A stretch of DNA of 64,000 nt from contig JAFVQD010000006.1 in the NCBI GenBank assembly GCA_017504965.1, positions 62,001 to 126,000 of the forward strand, in the 5' to 3' direction. The notes beneath the pieces are model-generated. The model saw only the letters and a list, made by a program, of their open reading frames with translations. It ran no database searches and was not told the DNA's origin. The position numbers and the translations under genes are program-made. Positions 51,561-61,014 of the stretch are shown here, piece after piece. Every line of letters starts with the position of its first letter. Position 1 is the stretch's first letter. Source of the DNA: Bacteroidales bacterium. Lineage in GTDB: Bacteria; Bacteroidota; Bacteroidia; Bacteroidales; UBA932.

Positions 51561-53863
51561 TAGTAAGTCAATTCTATATCATCAATTCTCAATGCAGATC
51601 CAATATGTGCAGTCTGTTGGCTTCCTGCTATCTCCATAGAGACTGCTGTATTGACACTTCCACTGCTGCACGATTTGAAGCTTACATATAGAGTCGCAGC
51701 CCTGGTCTCTGTATCTGAATAGACGATAGGCATTTCACACTGGGTCCACTCTGAAGCCATAGCTCCGTCAAGTTTTTCAGCCCTTGCTATCTCTCTGCCA
51801 TCTTTATCTTTAACGGAGACATTTACCACGAAGGTTTCACCCGAAACAGGCTGATACTTGTACCAGAATTTTATCGATGCTGGACGACTTGCAAATGGGT
51901 GTCCGTCTGCAGTATGGTTTCCGTCATTATCTGCCTTACCTAACCAGATCTCACCCGGAACATTAGTACCTACAGCCGTTCCATCTGTATTACCACTTCC
52001 GACATTGACAGTATATACAAGAGCTGACTTTTCCCCTGTATGTGCATCTATAGAGTACGCTGTGCAGGGGAAGTTCTTACACCAGTTTGAGGTCCAGGCT
52101 GTGTGTCCGTCGGGCATTGTTTTTTTACTGTTTACAGCCCACCAGGTATCAGTCTCCCCTTCTTTATACGGAAGATACCAGGTACGATCATAATTATAAA
52201 ACAATCCTAATGGCTCCACGTGCATAACTGTAGAGTGATACTCTTCAAAACCGGGATTTCCTATCTGGAGCTCCGACTCTGTAGTAACGGTAACGACATT
52301 GGATATCAGATTTGGATTATCATTATATACCGATCTGTAGTGATAAGTGGTATTTGGCTCTACTGTCAAAGTACCATAATCCAATACAGAATTATCCACT
52401 CTATAAAAGCCTGTCAAATCGTTCCAGGTCTCCCCATCTGTACTCACCTCAAGTCTGAACAAACTGCTGACACCTTTTGTGATAGCCACCTCTGGCGAGA
52501 CGATTTTATTTGCCCACACTCTACCCTCCGGGATGGACAATGTCTGAGTAATAGGATATGCAGTCGCTGTCAAAGTTCTGGATGTCAAATGCTCTACATC
52601 ATCCACCACTTCTATCTCAAAAGTAGCAAGATTTCTCTCCACTTGAAGAGAAGGGTTCTTGCTGTTTATGCTCTCAAACAGTTTGGTCATTTTCAGATAG
52701 GTAAGATCTCTGCTGCCAGGGGTCATATCTTCATCCCATTCAAAACCTGCAGCTTTTAGTTTACCTTCTGCTACTGTAGATGGATTAGCGAGATCTATTT
52801 TCTCATCCAGAGGGATATCAAAACCGTTTTCTGAAGTCAAATACTCCGAATTGATAGTCAGATAAAAATGCTTAAGACCTGCTCTGGCTACGACCGAGAC
52901 TGTAGCAGAGTTCCCGGTGTTGTCACCTTCAACTACAGCATGATCACCATTGTTAAAGCCTGCTGCCACTACCTGAGGAGGGTCCTGCGGAGCCCAAATC
53001 TCCAGGATCTCTACATTTGTATCTTCCCTTACGATATTATCATCTGTAGTAATATTCACATCCAGCTTACCTTCGCGAGGATTTGTCACTTTAAGATTTA
53101 CCTGAAGGAAATCGTTTCCCTCTATCGGCATCTCCTCCACAAGGGTAGTATACTTCCAGCTGTCAGCCTGACCATACTCATACTGGGCCATAAACTCTAT
53201 CTTGAGTTTTTGGGTAGGCATCATATATGCATCCCTGGTCTCCCCCTTTTTGTATCTGAGAACCTGTTTGTACTTGATAGGATCTCTCGATTCAAGGGTA
53301 TCTATATTTGAAAATCTTACGAAATAGTCATAATATGAACCAGATACTGACTCGTCAAAGTTCACCTTGATACGGACATTCTCCACCTTGGCTGTCGCCT
53401 CTACTGTGGTCGTATTGGGATTACCGTTCTTGTCAACTCCTCCATCCACTACAAACTCCTTTTCTACGTGAAAGAATGGCTTTTCGAAGCCACAAGCTGT
53501 AGAGTCTCCTCTAAAAGAGATCAACTTCCAGTTTCCGGCATTAACCCTGAAAGTTTTGGTTTTAGCCTCCTCATATTTTCCAAAATAGATTCGGTTCCAT
53601 GTCTCCTTCTTCGCATTTGGCTTATCACTCCTAAATCCGAATCGATATAGCTCCACATACATACTGTCCAGATGTGGAATAGTAGCCGGGTTCATAGCTG
53701 GAGAGTTTTCACCTTTGGTGACAATCTCCACACCACTGTCCAATGAGAGACCTATCTGCAGCAGAGCCTCCCCCTCAAGCTCTCCCCCCTCGGGATGGAT
53801 TTTATGGCATGAGGTGAATAGCGCCACTGCTATAATCAGTAAAAACTTGAAATGTTTTATCAT
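51560..53863 (-). CDS. DUF4493 lipoprotein with C-terminal carbohydrate-binding-like domain
   Basis: The 767-residue lipoprotein (signal FLLIIAVALFTSC) has an N-terminal DUF4493-like domain (GEALLQIGLSLDSGVEIVTK, TFRVNAGNWKLISFRG, VENVRIKVNFDESVSGSYYD), Ig-like central segments and a C-terminal PCMD-like jelly-roll (IGNPGFEEYHS, HPFASRPASIKFWYKYQPVS, SMEIAGSQQTAHIG, LRIDDIELTY). It follows the fimbrillin-like gene by 4 bp. Large surface lipoproteins of this kind often bind glycans or make fibre tips. No enzyme active site was recognised. Confidence 0.74.
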   Translation of the reverse strand: MIKHFKFLLIIAVALFTSCHKIHPEGGELEGEALLQIGLSLDSGVEIVTKGENSPAMNPATIPHLDSMYVELYRFGFRSDKPNAKKETWNRIYFGKYEEAKTKTFRVNAGNWKLISFRGDSTACGFEKPFFHVEKEFVVDGGVDKNGNPNTTTVEATAKVENVRIKVNFDESVSGSYYDYFVRFSNIDTLESRDPIKYKQVLRYKKGETRDAYMMPTQKLKIEFMAQYEYGQADSWKYTTLVEEMPIEGNDFLQVNLKVTNPREGKLDVNITTDDNIVREDTNVEILEIWAPQDPPQVVAAGFNNGDHAVVEGDNTGNSATVSVVARAGLKHFYLTINSEYLTSENGFDIPLDEKIDLANPSTVAEGKLKAAGFEWDEDMTPGSRDLTYLKMTKLFESINSKNPSLQVERNLATFEIEVVDDVEHLTSRTLTATAYPITQTLSIPEGRVWANKIVSPEVAITKGVSSLFRLEVSTDGETWNDLTGFYRVDNSVLDYGTLTVEPNTTYHYRSVYNDNPNLISNVVTVTTESELQIGNPGFEEYHSTVMHVEPLGLFYNYDRTWYLPYKEGETDTWWAVNSKKTMPDGHTAWTSNWCKNFPCTAYSIDAHTGEKSALVYTVNVGSGNTDGTAVGTNVPGEIWLGKADNDGNHTADGHPFASRPASIKFWYKYQPVSGETFVVNVSVKDKDGREIARAEKLDGAMASEWTQCEMPIVYSDTETRAATLYVSFKSCSSGSVNTAVSMEIAGSQQTAHIGSALRIDDIELTY

Positions 53864-53867
53864 ATCT

Positions 53868-55817
53868 TTATTGTTGCGAGTAAACTATATTAATTTTAAA
53901 TATTGACTTTTCGTGAACGGAGTTTCTAGCCGAATACATTAATTTGGATCTATCTTTATTTAACACAATTACAGGAGAATAATCCAAATACCCCTTAGAT
54001 TTATGGGGCAAAGTAGCATGATGGGCTCTTACACAGTATTCACCAAATATCACTGAATTTGCATTGGATGAACATGATGTAAAATAAATATCTCTATATG
54101 ATTCTTTATCAATACCAATAAAATTCACATTAGCACTACAACCATCAAATGCCGTTTTCACATATAAAGCCGTATTCCCATTCTCTGTAGGAATATGAAA
54201 GTTTGGTGAAATAATCGCGCTCTCCCCATCAATAGGGAATCTAACCCTTTTATAGTCATCATTAAACGCAGAATTTAGCAGTCCCCAGGACGGCACCCAA
54301 CTTTGAGGATTCGATGTAAAAATTGCCTCCATCGGTAGCCCTGTAATATGGAAGTCACGACCTGCCTCAAAAGTAAGGTTCCCGACATTTACGGTTACCT
54401 TGTATGGATAGGCTTTGAAAGTGGTCCTTGTCAAGCTTCCAAAAGAGACCTCTGATCCACTGGCCGAAGAGGCAACCATCTCAGTTCCATCAAGGGTTGC
54501 CTTGTATGAATCGATAATATCCGAATGTACATTTATTGATGCGGTAATGCCATAAATAGTGGTATTTACACAGTTGTTTGCGTCATCGATGTATCCTGCC
54601 ACATATTTATCATATGACGTATAGCCCCCCAGAGTAATTTTTACCCCTGGATCAGGGATTGTTATGGTCTCTGACCCCAAAGTCACAGTCTGACCATAGA
54701 TTTTATAGTACGGACTGAAAGTATACTCCCCTGCAGTAAGAAGCTTATAATTGTCTACTGTGTTGAGTGTAACAAGAGCGCCGGATAGAGCTGAACCGTC
54801 ATTTGACTTGAAACTCCTCACTATCTTGCCCTGACTGTCGACAAGTGTAGCTCCCCACTCCTGGATACGTGTATTCGGGGTTCCGGATTTTTCCATTTTG
54901 AATGTGACGGCAGTGCCGCTGAGGAGATTGTCCTTATATGTATGGCCATACGAAAGGTCCGAATAGCTCACTCCGAATTCGGAGAATACACCACTTATGG
55001 TGATAGGGATGATATAACCCTCCTTACCGGTAAAATCATACCCACCTGTAGTACCATCAGAGAAGCTGCGTATCATCTGATTACCCGATTCATCCACCAG
55101 AACTATACTGAATCCATCTTCCAATTTTACTGGTGGAACACAAATATATGTCAATCCTTCTCTCTGCACAGGTACCTGAATCTGGTATCCCATCTCATCC
55201 GATTTTGTATAGCTTCCATTAGATGGATCTATATAGAGAGGGTACATATCCTCAAATTGGTTACCGAAGAAAGCGAGACTGCACACCCCCTCCACCTGCA
55301 CATCCACTTCAAGCATTGCCCCGGCATACTTAAGATTAGTACTGATTCCTGATTCGTCATAGCTCTCTTTTGAATATAGAAATGGTTTATGGGTACCGTC
55401 CTGGTAATTGAAGCGCGCCATAATCTTCCCCTTGGAAGGTTCCACAGTCATAGCATTCCCTGCAGGGTATGTAAAATAGCACTCTGAAGGTGCTTCAGAC
55501 ATCGTCACAAACCCTGTAAATGATGCTATATTGTCATTTGTCTCATTAATGGAGAAGACCGAAAGGTCGGAGACAGCACTGATACCACTTTGAGAGACTG
55601 CTGTAATCTGGAGTATATCTGAAGATTCCCACCCGACCGATGTACCATTGAGAGAGACCTTAGTTTGCTCACCTGAGGTAGCGGAGAGTGATACAGGGTA
55701 TTTCTGTGATACTGTCAAATCAGGTGTCTCCACACCTGCACACGATGAGATAAGGGTTATGGATAATGCTATCCACACACATAGTGAAAGTACCTTATAT
55801 CTCATCGCCTCTACCAT
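53868..55817 (-). CDS. Fimbrillin-like (Mfa/DUF3988-type) lipoprotein
   Basis: The 649-residue lipoprotein (signal LCVWIALSITLISSCAG) begins with a fimbrillin-like pattern: YPVSLSATSGEQTKVSLNGT, VGWESSDILQITAVSQSG, ECYFTYPAGNAMTV and LKYAGAMLEVDVQVEGV. A long beta-rich region of Ig-like repeats follows (residues about 280-480), then a C-terminal part with RFPIDGESAIISPNFHIP. It is probably a surface adhesin or fibre component. The ATG at 55817 is 2 bp from the upstream stop; the next ATG at 55805 is also possible. Confidence 0.68.
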   Translation of the reverse strand: MVEAMRYKVLSLCVWIALSITLISSCAGVETPDLTVSQKYPVSLSATSGEQTKVSLNGTSVGWESSDILQITAVSQSGISAVSDLSVFSINETNDNIASFTGFVTMSEAPSECYFTYPAGNAMTVEPSKGKIMARFNYQDGTHKPFLYSKESYDESGISTNLKYAGAMLEVDVQVEGVCSLAFFGNQFEDMYPLYIDPSNGSYTKSDEMGYQIQVPVQREGLTYICVPPVKLEDGFSIVLVDESGNQMIRSFSDGTTGGYDFTGKEGYIIPITISGVFSEFGVSYSDLSYGHTYKDNLLSGTAVTFKMEKSGTPNTRIQEWGATLVDSQGKIVRSFKSNDGSALSGALVTLNTVDNYKLLTAGEYTFSPYYKIYGQTVTLGSETITIPDPGVKITLGGYTSYDKYVAGYIDDANNCVNTTIYGITASINVHSDIIDSYKATLDGTEMVASSASGSEVSFGSLTRTTFKAYPYKVTVNVGNLTFEAGRDFHITGLPMEAIFTSNPQSWVPSWGLLNSAFNDDYKRVRFPIDGESAIISPNFHIPTENGNTALYVKTAFDGCSANVNFIGIDKESYRDIYFTSCSSNANSVIFGEYCVRAHHATLPHKSKGYLDYSPVIVLNKDRSKLMYSARNSVHEKSIFKINIVYSQQ

Positions 55818-55819
55818 CT

Positions 55820-56728
55820 TTACCTCTCCTCCACGATTTGTCCTTGGTTATAGTCTCCAAGGGTGATGTTATTCTCTACAGATTCCCTTTCCCCATCTAT
55901 GATAAATTTGATATTCGGAGATATTATAGGAGATCCTATATATTTAACCTTTAAGGTGATGGCATCTGCAGGATTGATTACAGCAGGTTCACCATTCTCC
56001 TCGAAGTAGCCGGATATGGACTCCATATACTCTTCAGCTTCGAAGTTCTGCAGATAAAGTGTGTAATGGAGATTGACCGGATGATCCTGAAGGTTATAGT
56101 ACCCCACCTGATTAACAGGATCAAAATTTAGCTCTCGAATAGTCTGCAGCTCCTCTTGAACCGATGTCTCTGCACTCTCATCATCATCTCCATCATCACC
56201 ATCATCTCCTGATTCTTCCTTAACAGGGGCAGGAACTGTCCTCACTGCCAGCTTGAAACCGGCAAAAGACTCGTACATACTGTCATCAAACTTTACATTT
56301 ACCCTGAAGTTCGCCACATTGCAAACCACAGAGACTGATGACACCACATCATTTATCACAGAAAATGTTCCACTCTCACCCTCATATCTTATACAGCCAT
56401 ACCCCTCTTCAGCCTCCTCCTTGGTGCAGCTCTCCGCATAGAGTGTATATAGTCCATAATACCACTCCATAGGCATCACGACATCACCATATGTATAAAA
56501 TTCTGAGGAACCATAACCATCCACTCCGGAAAACTTGAATTTGTAGTGGTCAAATTCAGAATAGGGCTCAGCAGACTTCACCTCTATCTCGGTAGTTGAT
56601 GCCAATGTAAGATCCACCTCGCCTGTAAGGACATCCTTTACAGCCGCACCGTGACAAGATGATAACATTATGACATTCAATATCATAAATATTATACATA
56701 TTTTTCTATGTCTTAAAAATCTTAACAT
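55820..56728 (-). CDS. DUF4493-like lipoprotein, first gene of surface operon
   Basis: A 302-residue lipoprotein (signal ICIIFMILNVIMLSSC). The body resembles DUF4493/fimbrillin-type domains (GEVDLTLASTTEIEVKSAEP, YGDVVMPMEWYYGLYTLYAE, VSSVSVVCNVANFRVNVKF). An acidic, repetitive linker (GDDGDDGDDDESAE) lies around residue 180. I chose ATG 56728, which begins the signal peptide; longer in-frame starts run through the promoter box. It heads the minus-strand operon that continues to 45477 with gaps of 2-12 bp or overlaps. Confidence 0.65.
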   Translation of the reverse strand: MLRFLRHRKICIIFMILNVIMLSSCHGAAVKDVLTGEVDLTLASTTEIEVKSAEPYSEFDHYKFKFSGVDGYGSSEFYTYGDVVMPMEWYYGLYTLYAESCTKEEAEEGYGCIRYEGESGTFSVINDVVSSVSVVCNVANFRVNVKFDDSMYESFAGFKLAVRTVPAPVKEESGDDGDDGDDDESAETSVQEELQTIRELNFDPVNQVGYYNLQDHPVNLHYTLYLQNFEAEEYMESISGYFEENGEPAVINPADAITLKVKYIGSPIISPNIKFIIDGERESVENNITLGDYNQGQIVEER

Positions 56729-56759
56729 TCGCACACTTTCCCAAATTATATGGAACGCG

Positions 56760-56767
56760 CAAATATA
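56760..56767 (-). promoter_or_regulatory. Bacteroidetes -7 box of the surface operon
   Basis: TATATTTG on the minus strand, 31 bp before the ATG at 56728. Faces the divergent box at 56810-56817. Confidence 0.6.
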
Positions 56768-56809
56768 GCAAATTTTCCCTATGATGTTCCCCCTACACCT
56801 TTTTTTCAC

Positions 56810-56817
56810 TATTTTTG
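56810..56817 (+). promoter_or_regulatory. Bacteroidetes -7 box for the BACON/Ig-like lipoprotein
   Basis: TATTTTTG matches TAnnTTTG, 20 bp before the ATG at 56838. It supports that start over an upstream ATG at 56781. Confidence 0.5.
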
Positions 56818-56837
56818 GACAAATTTTGAAGAACTCT

Positions 56838-58196
56838 ATGACAAAGCTTTTCAAGGCATTCATACTCGCCCTATGTATCGTATCCTGCAGGCCTCAGCAG
56901 ATCGACAGGATAAAGCTGTCGGTATACGATATGGAGTTCGCGCAGGAGGGGAGAGAGGTGCAAGTCGGTGTTCTGGCATCTTCTATGTGGAGTGTCGACA
57001 AACAGGCTGAGTGGATAGAGGTGGTCTATACTTCAGACAACGGGTGCACCCTTCTGATCACCCCAAATGACACATTGGACCGCAGCGATTCCTTACTTTT
57101 TATATGCGGGACCTCCACAGCTGCCCTTCATATATCACAGAAACATAGCGATGTGTTCGATATTCTCCCTGACACCACACACTTTTCATATAAGGGGGGA
57201 GATACCTATATTAAGATACTATGCTACGACCAGTGGCATATCGAGACCGACAGTGACTGGATCATTCCAGATGTAACAGAGGGTATCGGGCCTCAAACGA
57301 TCACACTCACGATCCTTGAGTCATTCCTCCCTAATGAAAGCAAAGGATCTGTAATAATCTCCTCATCAGAGAAGGAAATAACTCTGAAGATAACCAGAGA
57401 AGCCAGACCTTTTGTCAAACTCGACAAAGAGAAGATCGAGATCGATGGAGACCAGCACGACACTTCCCTACTATATCTCACCAATGACAGAATAAATATA
57501 ATTAACAATACATCTTGGATCAGGACGGTTCACCACGATACTCTCTCCAAAAGACTCACACTGGAAATATTAAGGAACCGGGGGTACCAAAAAAGGGAAG
57601 GGGACATAAGGTTCATCTGCCAGCAGGATACAGCCATATATAGCACTCTCACCATTATTCAGGGAGAAAAAATAGACCACCCCGAACTGGGATTTAAAGA
57701 GGGATACACTCTCGATGTTTCGAGTCAAGCCCCATTTACACTTCACCCTATCTTCACCGATATGACAGACACTACTCTGATCTGGACATCAGACAGACCT
57801 GAAGTAGCCAAAGTGGACCAAAATGGCGTAGTCACAGCTTTGGAGACAGGTGAGTGCAAAATCACCATTACCAACACTTATCACAATGTATCGGCAGAGA
57901 TACTTCTGAAAATCAGACTTGTCGCAGACAGTATGACGGTGATGCTGGGAAAGCAGAATATGAACATTAACACCACCGCCGTAAGATTTGTGGGTGAAAA
58001 AATGGAGATAGAAGTGATCCTACATCCTGAAAGCTCCTACAATGGTGATATAATTTGCTACTCTTCAGACCATGAAGTGGTCAAAATAAAGGGGTTTAAC
58101 GTCGAGTGTATATCAGAAGGGACTGCCACCATAACGGTAGAGTCGCTATATCACGGTCTCAGATCCAGTTTTAAGATTATTGTCATCAAACTTTAA
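56838..58196 (+). CDS. BACON and BIG2 domain lipoprotein
   Basis: The 452-residue lipoprotein (signal FKAFILALCIVSC) has three BACON-like repeats: VGVLASSMWSVDKQAEWIEV, KILCYDQWHIETDSDWIIPD and a degenerate third with INNTSWIRTVHHDT. Two bacterial Ig-like (BIG2) domains follow (LIWTSDRPEVAKVDQNGVVT and CYSSDHEVVKIKGFNVECIS). BACON domains in Bacteroidales occur in glycan-active or mucin-binding surface proteins. It is divergent from the lipoprotein operon and converges on an AraC regulator 2 bp beyond its stop. Probable surface binding protein; no enzyme domain seen. Confidence 0.8.
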   Translation: MTKLFKAFILALCIVSCRPQQIDRIKLSVYDMEFAQEGREVQVGVLASSMWSVDKQAEWIEVVYTSDNGCTLLITPNDTLDRSDSLLFICGTSTAALHISQKHSDVFDILPDTTHFSYKGGDTYIKILCYDQWHIETDSDWIIPDVTEGIGPQTITLTILESFLPNESKGSVIISSSEKEITLKITREARPFVKLDKEKIEIDGDQHDTSLLYLTNDRINIINNTSWIRTVHHDTLSKRLTLEILRNRGYQKREGDIRFICQQDTAIYSTLTIIQGEKIDHPELGFKEGYTLDVSSQAPFTLHPIFTDMTDTTLIWTSDRPEVAKVDQNGVVTALETGECKITITNTYHNVSAEILLKIRLVADSMTVMLGKQNMNINTTAVRFVGEKMEIEVILHPESSYNGDIICYSSDHEVVKIKGFNVECISEGTATITVESLYHGLRSSFKIIVIKL

Positions 58197-58198
58197 AG

Positions 58199-59113
58199 CT
58201 ATTTCTTCCTGTACTCCAGAGGAGTCATCCCAGTGTGGGCCTTGAAGAACTTCTGGAAGACAGACTGGTTTGAGAAGTTCAGTTTATAGACTATCTGTTT
58301 GATCGTGTCGCTACTATACCTCAGCAGGTTCTGTGCCTCCAGAATAACATACGAATCTATCCAGTAAGAGGGGGTCTGACCACTGGCTGACTTGATGACC
58401 TTAGCCAGATATTTGGTAGAGATACAGAGTTTGTCTGCATAGAACTGTACACTCCTTTCTGACTGATGATACTTGGCTACAAGTCTGATAAAACGGTCAT
58501 ACAGCACTCTGTTCCTCGAGTGAGCCTCCTCTGCATCACCCATAATCTCCTTTTGTCTCCCCTGCCAGGAGCCTGCCACCTCATATACCAGAGAGGAGCA
58601 GAGGGCCATAATACTCTCCGCCACGAAAGGGCGCTTCGATGCCAGTACATTCTTCATAAGGCTGTAATACTTCATCGCCAGGACCACCTCAGTCCTATTA
58701 AGGAGGATAGTAGGATGAGCCACAGGAGAGGATGCGTGTCTGAAGAATGCCCCCATATCAAACCTCATCTTAGCCATATACTTCGATGATACCACTACTG
58801 CTATAAAGTGTCCCCCTGCCTTAGGATTGTTATCCACTATTCTGATGATGTTTCCGGGGGTGATGACTGAGAAGGTATTTCTGGTCACTTTGAACTCCTT
58901 CAAATCGAGCGAGAGTGTCAGATTACCTGACACGCAGAAAAGCCCCACATAGCCATCTATCCTGGTAGGGATATTATTAAAGAACGGAAGTTTCCCTTCA
59001 CCTTTATACTTAAGATCTCCAATAAAGAAGTCATCACCCACACCCTTTATGGATGCTATGCCGAACATCTTCTTCAATTGGTCAATCGTGATCGTGGTGT
59101 ATATCTGATTCAT
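58199..59113 (-). CDS. AraC-family transcriptional regulator
   Basis: The 304-residue protein has a cupin-like N-terminal sensor (FFIGDLKYKGEGKLPFFNNI, VSGNLTLSLDLKEFKVTRNT) and a C-terminal AraC domain (VQFYADKLCISTKYLAKVIK, GQTPSYWIDSYVILEAQNLL, IKQIVYKLNFSNQSVFQKFF, GMTPLEYRK). It bounds the surface region and is a likely regulator of it. A TATATTTG box overlaps an inverted repeat only 4 bp upstream of the annotated ATG, which implies a very short or absent leader, or a start further in (Met16 at 59068). Confidence 0.9.
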   Translation of the reverse strand: MNQIYTTITIDQLKKMFGIASIKGVGDDFFIGDLKYKGEGKLPFFNNIPTRIDGYVGLFCVSGNLTLSLDLKEFKVTRNTFSVITPGNIIRIVDNNPKAGGHFIAVVVSSKYMAKMRFDMGAFFRHASSPVAHPTILLNRTEVVLAMKYYSLMKNVLASKRPFVAESIMALCSSLVYEVAGSWQGRQKEIMGDAEEAHSRNRVLYDRFIRLVAKYHQSERSVQFYADKLCISTKYLAKVIKSASGQTPSYWIDSYVILEAQNLLRYSSDTIKQIVYKLNFSNQSVFQKFFKAHTGMTPLEYRKK

Positions 59114-59131
59114 TTCACAAATATAGTGAAA
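59113..59131 (-). promoter_or_regulatory. AraC gene promoter embedded in an inverted repeat
   Basis: TTTCAC (59113-59118) and GTGAAA (59126-59131) form a perfect 6-bp inverted repeat around the TATATTTG box (59118-59125, minus strand). This would let a dimer occlude the promoter. Confidence 0.5.
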
Positions 59132-59135
59132 TTAT

Positions 59136-59171
59136 GAAGAAAAAGCCACAGATAGGAGACCTGTGACTTTT
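59136..59171 (-). terminator. Region of hairpin upstream of AraC gene
   Basis: AAAAGCCACAG (59141-59151) pairs with CTGTGACTTTT (59161-59171) with one mismatch; read on the minus strand it is followed by TTTTTCTTC, as in a rho-independent terminator for the acyl-CoA synthetase gene ending at 59195. Confidence 0.65.
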
Positions 59172-59194
59172 CACTACTATTAAAAACAAATTAC

Positions 59195-60838
59195 TTATGA
59201 ATATAAAAATCTTTTGATACTCATCTTAGGGGTCTTTTCAAAAGGCTGGTCCATCACCTCTATCTTTCCTATTTTACTATACACAGGCATATCCTTATTC
59301 ACACTGATTCTGATCTCTTTCAGTTTCTCCTCCAAGGCATCACCCTGAATGCCATCTGCTGCCAGTTTGTCTTTGTCCATATAGAGCAATGCCACCAATA
59401 CCCCTTTTCTGTCTACCACCACAGACTCTATGACGTATGGCTGGTTATTGCAAACAGCTTCCACCTCTTCAGGATAGATATTCTGTCCATTGGATGTAAG
59501 AATCATATTTTTGCTTCTGCCGCGGATGAAAATATTTCCTGCCTTGTCGATTACACCCAAGTCACCGGTGTTCATCCAGCCATCTTCGGTAAATGCAGCT
59601 TTGGTAGCCTCTTCATTTTTATAGTAACCACTCATAATATTGGTACCACGTGCCTGGATCTCACCCACCACATTATATGGATCTTCTGAATCGATACGTA
59701 CCTCCGCACAATCGACAGCCTTTCCGCAAGAGCGTGGAACAAAAGTGGGCCAAGGCTCATAAGCGAGCAAAGGTGCTGCCTCTGTCATACCATATCCGAT
59801 AGTGAAAGGGAGCTTGAATTTCTTGAACCATTTCTCCACATCCGGATTAAGGGCTGCGCCACCCATAATGATCGATTGCACTTTACCTCCGAATGCTGTA
59901 AGGAGGGATGTGCGCACTTTCTTGAATATGATCTGATTAAGACCAGGTATAGCAGTTATCACTTTTACTGCAGGTTTATTGAGGATAGGGAGAACTTTCC
60001 CTTTGAAAATCTTCTCCATAACCAGAGGAACTGTAATGATAAGATATGGTTTAACCTCTGCCATAGCGCCAAGAAGAACTGCCGGTGTAGGGGTCTTGCC
60101 AAGATAATAAACTGCCGAACCACCACACAAAGGATAGATAAGTTCGAACATCATACCATACATATGGGCCATAGGGAGCATCGATACAATCTGATCTCCC
60201 GGATAAGATGGAAGCCATCTCTGACCGAAGTCCACATTTGCACTGATACACTCATATCTTAGCATAACACCTTTTGGAGCGCCTGTACTGCCTGATGTAT
60301 AGTTAATGATACAGAGATCTTTATCATTGTCTTTAGGATATGAGACATTCTCTGGACCAAATCCGTCAGGATAAGCCTTTGCAAACTCCTCTTCCAGCCC
60401 TTCGTAGCTCTTTTTGATATCCTCAGTAGCAGCATATAGAAGTGAGAAATTAACTGTCGAGATAACCACTTTCACTGTAGGCATCTTATTTATATCGAGT
60501 TTTGCCCACACATCGTCATCAGTAAAGAGTACCACACTTTCTGAGTGATCTACAAGACCATTGACACTATCGGGATGGAAATCCACGAGAATAGGGACTG
60601 TCACAGCCTCATATGTGGTAGATGAGAAAAATGCCATACCCCAGCGAGCTGTATTTTTGGCACAAATAGCCACTCTGTCCCCCTTTTGGACACCGGCCTG
60701 TTTGAAGAACAAATGGAATTTTGCCATCTGGGTGGCCAGCTGACCGAATGTAAAGTGCTCCCCTTTGTAATTACAAAGAGCTTTAAGGTCCCAGTTAGCT
60801 TTTATCTGTGTCTCCAGTCTTGTAAAATAGTGTTGCAT
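59195..60838 (-). CDS. AMP-dependent long-chain acyl-CoA synthetase
   Basis: The 547-residue enzyme has the adenylate-forming signatures: P-loop-like IINYTSGSTGAPKGVML, YGMTEAAPLLAYEPW, the hinge-region GWMNTGDLGVIDKAGNIFIR GRSK, and the C-terminal NGQNIYPEEVEAV with the catalytic lysine expected near KTPKMSIKRF. It activates fatty acids (or other carboxylates) to CoA thioesters. Length is a little short of FadD. A TACATTTG box lies upstream and a terminator follows. Chain-length specificity is not shown. (The hinge motif above is split by a space.). Confidence 0.9.
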   Translation of the reverse strand: MQHYFTRLETQIKANWDLKALCNYKGEHFTFGQLATQMAKFHLFFKQAGVQKGDRVAICAKNTARWGMAFFSSTTYEAVTVPILVDFHPDSVNGLVDHSESVVLFTDDDVWAKLDINKMPTVKVVISTVNFSLLYAATEDIKKSYEGLEEEFAKAYPDGFGPENVSYPKDNDKDLCIINYTSGSTGAPKGVMLRYECISANVDFGQRWLPSYPGDQIVSMLPMAHMYGMMFELIYPLCGGSAVYYLGKTPTPAVLLGAMAEVKPYLIITVPLVMEKIFKGKVLPILNKPAVKVITAIPGLNQIIFKKVRTSLLTAFGGKVQSIIMGGAALNPDVEKWFKKFKLPFTIGYGMTEAAPLLAYEPWPTFVPRSCGKAVDCAEVRIDSEDPYNVVGEIQARGTNIMSGYYKNEEATKAAFTEDGWMNTGDLGVIDKAGNIFIRGRSKNMILTSNGQNIYPEEVEAVCNNQPYVIESVVVDRKGVLVALLYMDKDKLAADGIQGDALEEKLKEIRISVNKDMPVYSKIGKIEVMDQPFEKTPKMSIKRFLYS

Positions 60839-60878
60839 ATATTACGGTTTTAGTATACTGATTTTGATTTTATCTCTG

Positions 60879-60886
60879 CAAATGTA
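60879..60886 (-). promoter_or_regulatory. Bacteroidetes -7 box for acyl-CoA synthetase
   Basis: TACATTTG on the minus strand, 41 bp before the ATG at 60838, with a TTTG 22 bp further upstream (60909-60912). Confidence 0.5.
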
Positions 60887-60964
60887 CCATTATTATTACA
60901 CTAAGATACAAAATGACACTATTTTGACTAAAATATGACACAATGAGGCGACTTTTTGACAATA

Positions 60965-60995
60965 TTTGAAATTAATGTTAATTTATCTACCTTTG
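60965..60995 (+). promoter_or_regulatory. Bacteroidetes promoter for the DUF2490-like gene
   Basis: TTTG (60965-60968), exactly 19 bp, TACCTTTG (60988-60995), 19 bp before the ATG at 61015. Complete consensus. Confidence 0.8.
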
Positions 60996-61014
60996 TGATT
61001 AAAGGAAAAGGACT

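Noticed and set aside
53462..53483. parS-like word TTTTCTACGTGAAAGA
   Set aside because: Only about 11 of 16 positions match TGTTTCACGTGAAACA and it lies inside a lipoprotein gene; no other near match was found.
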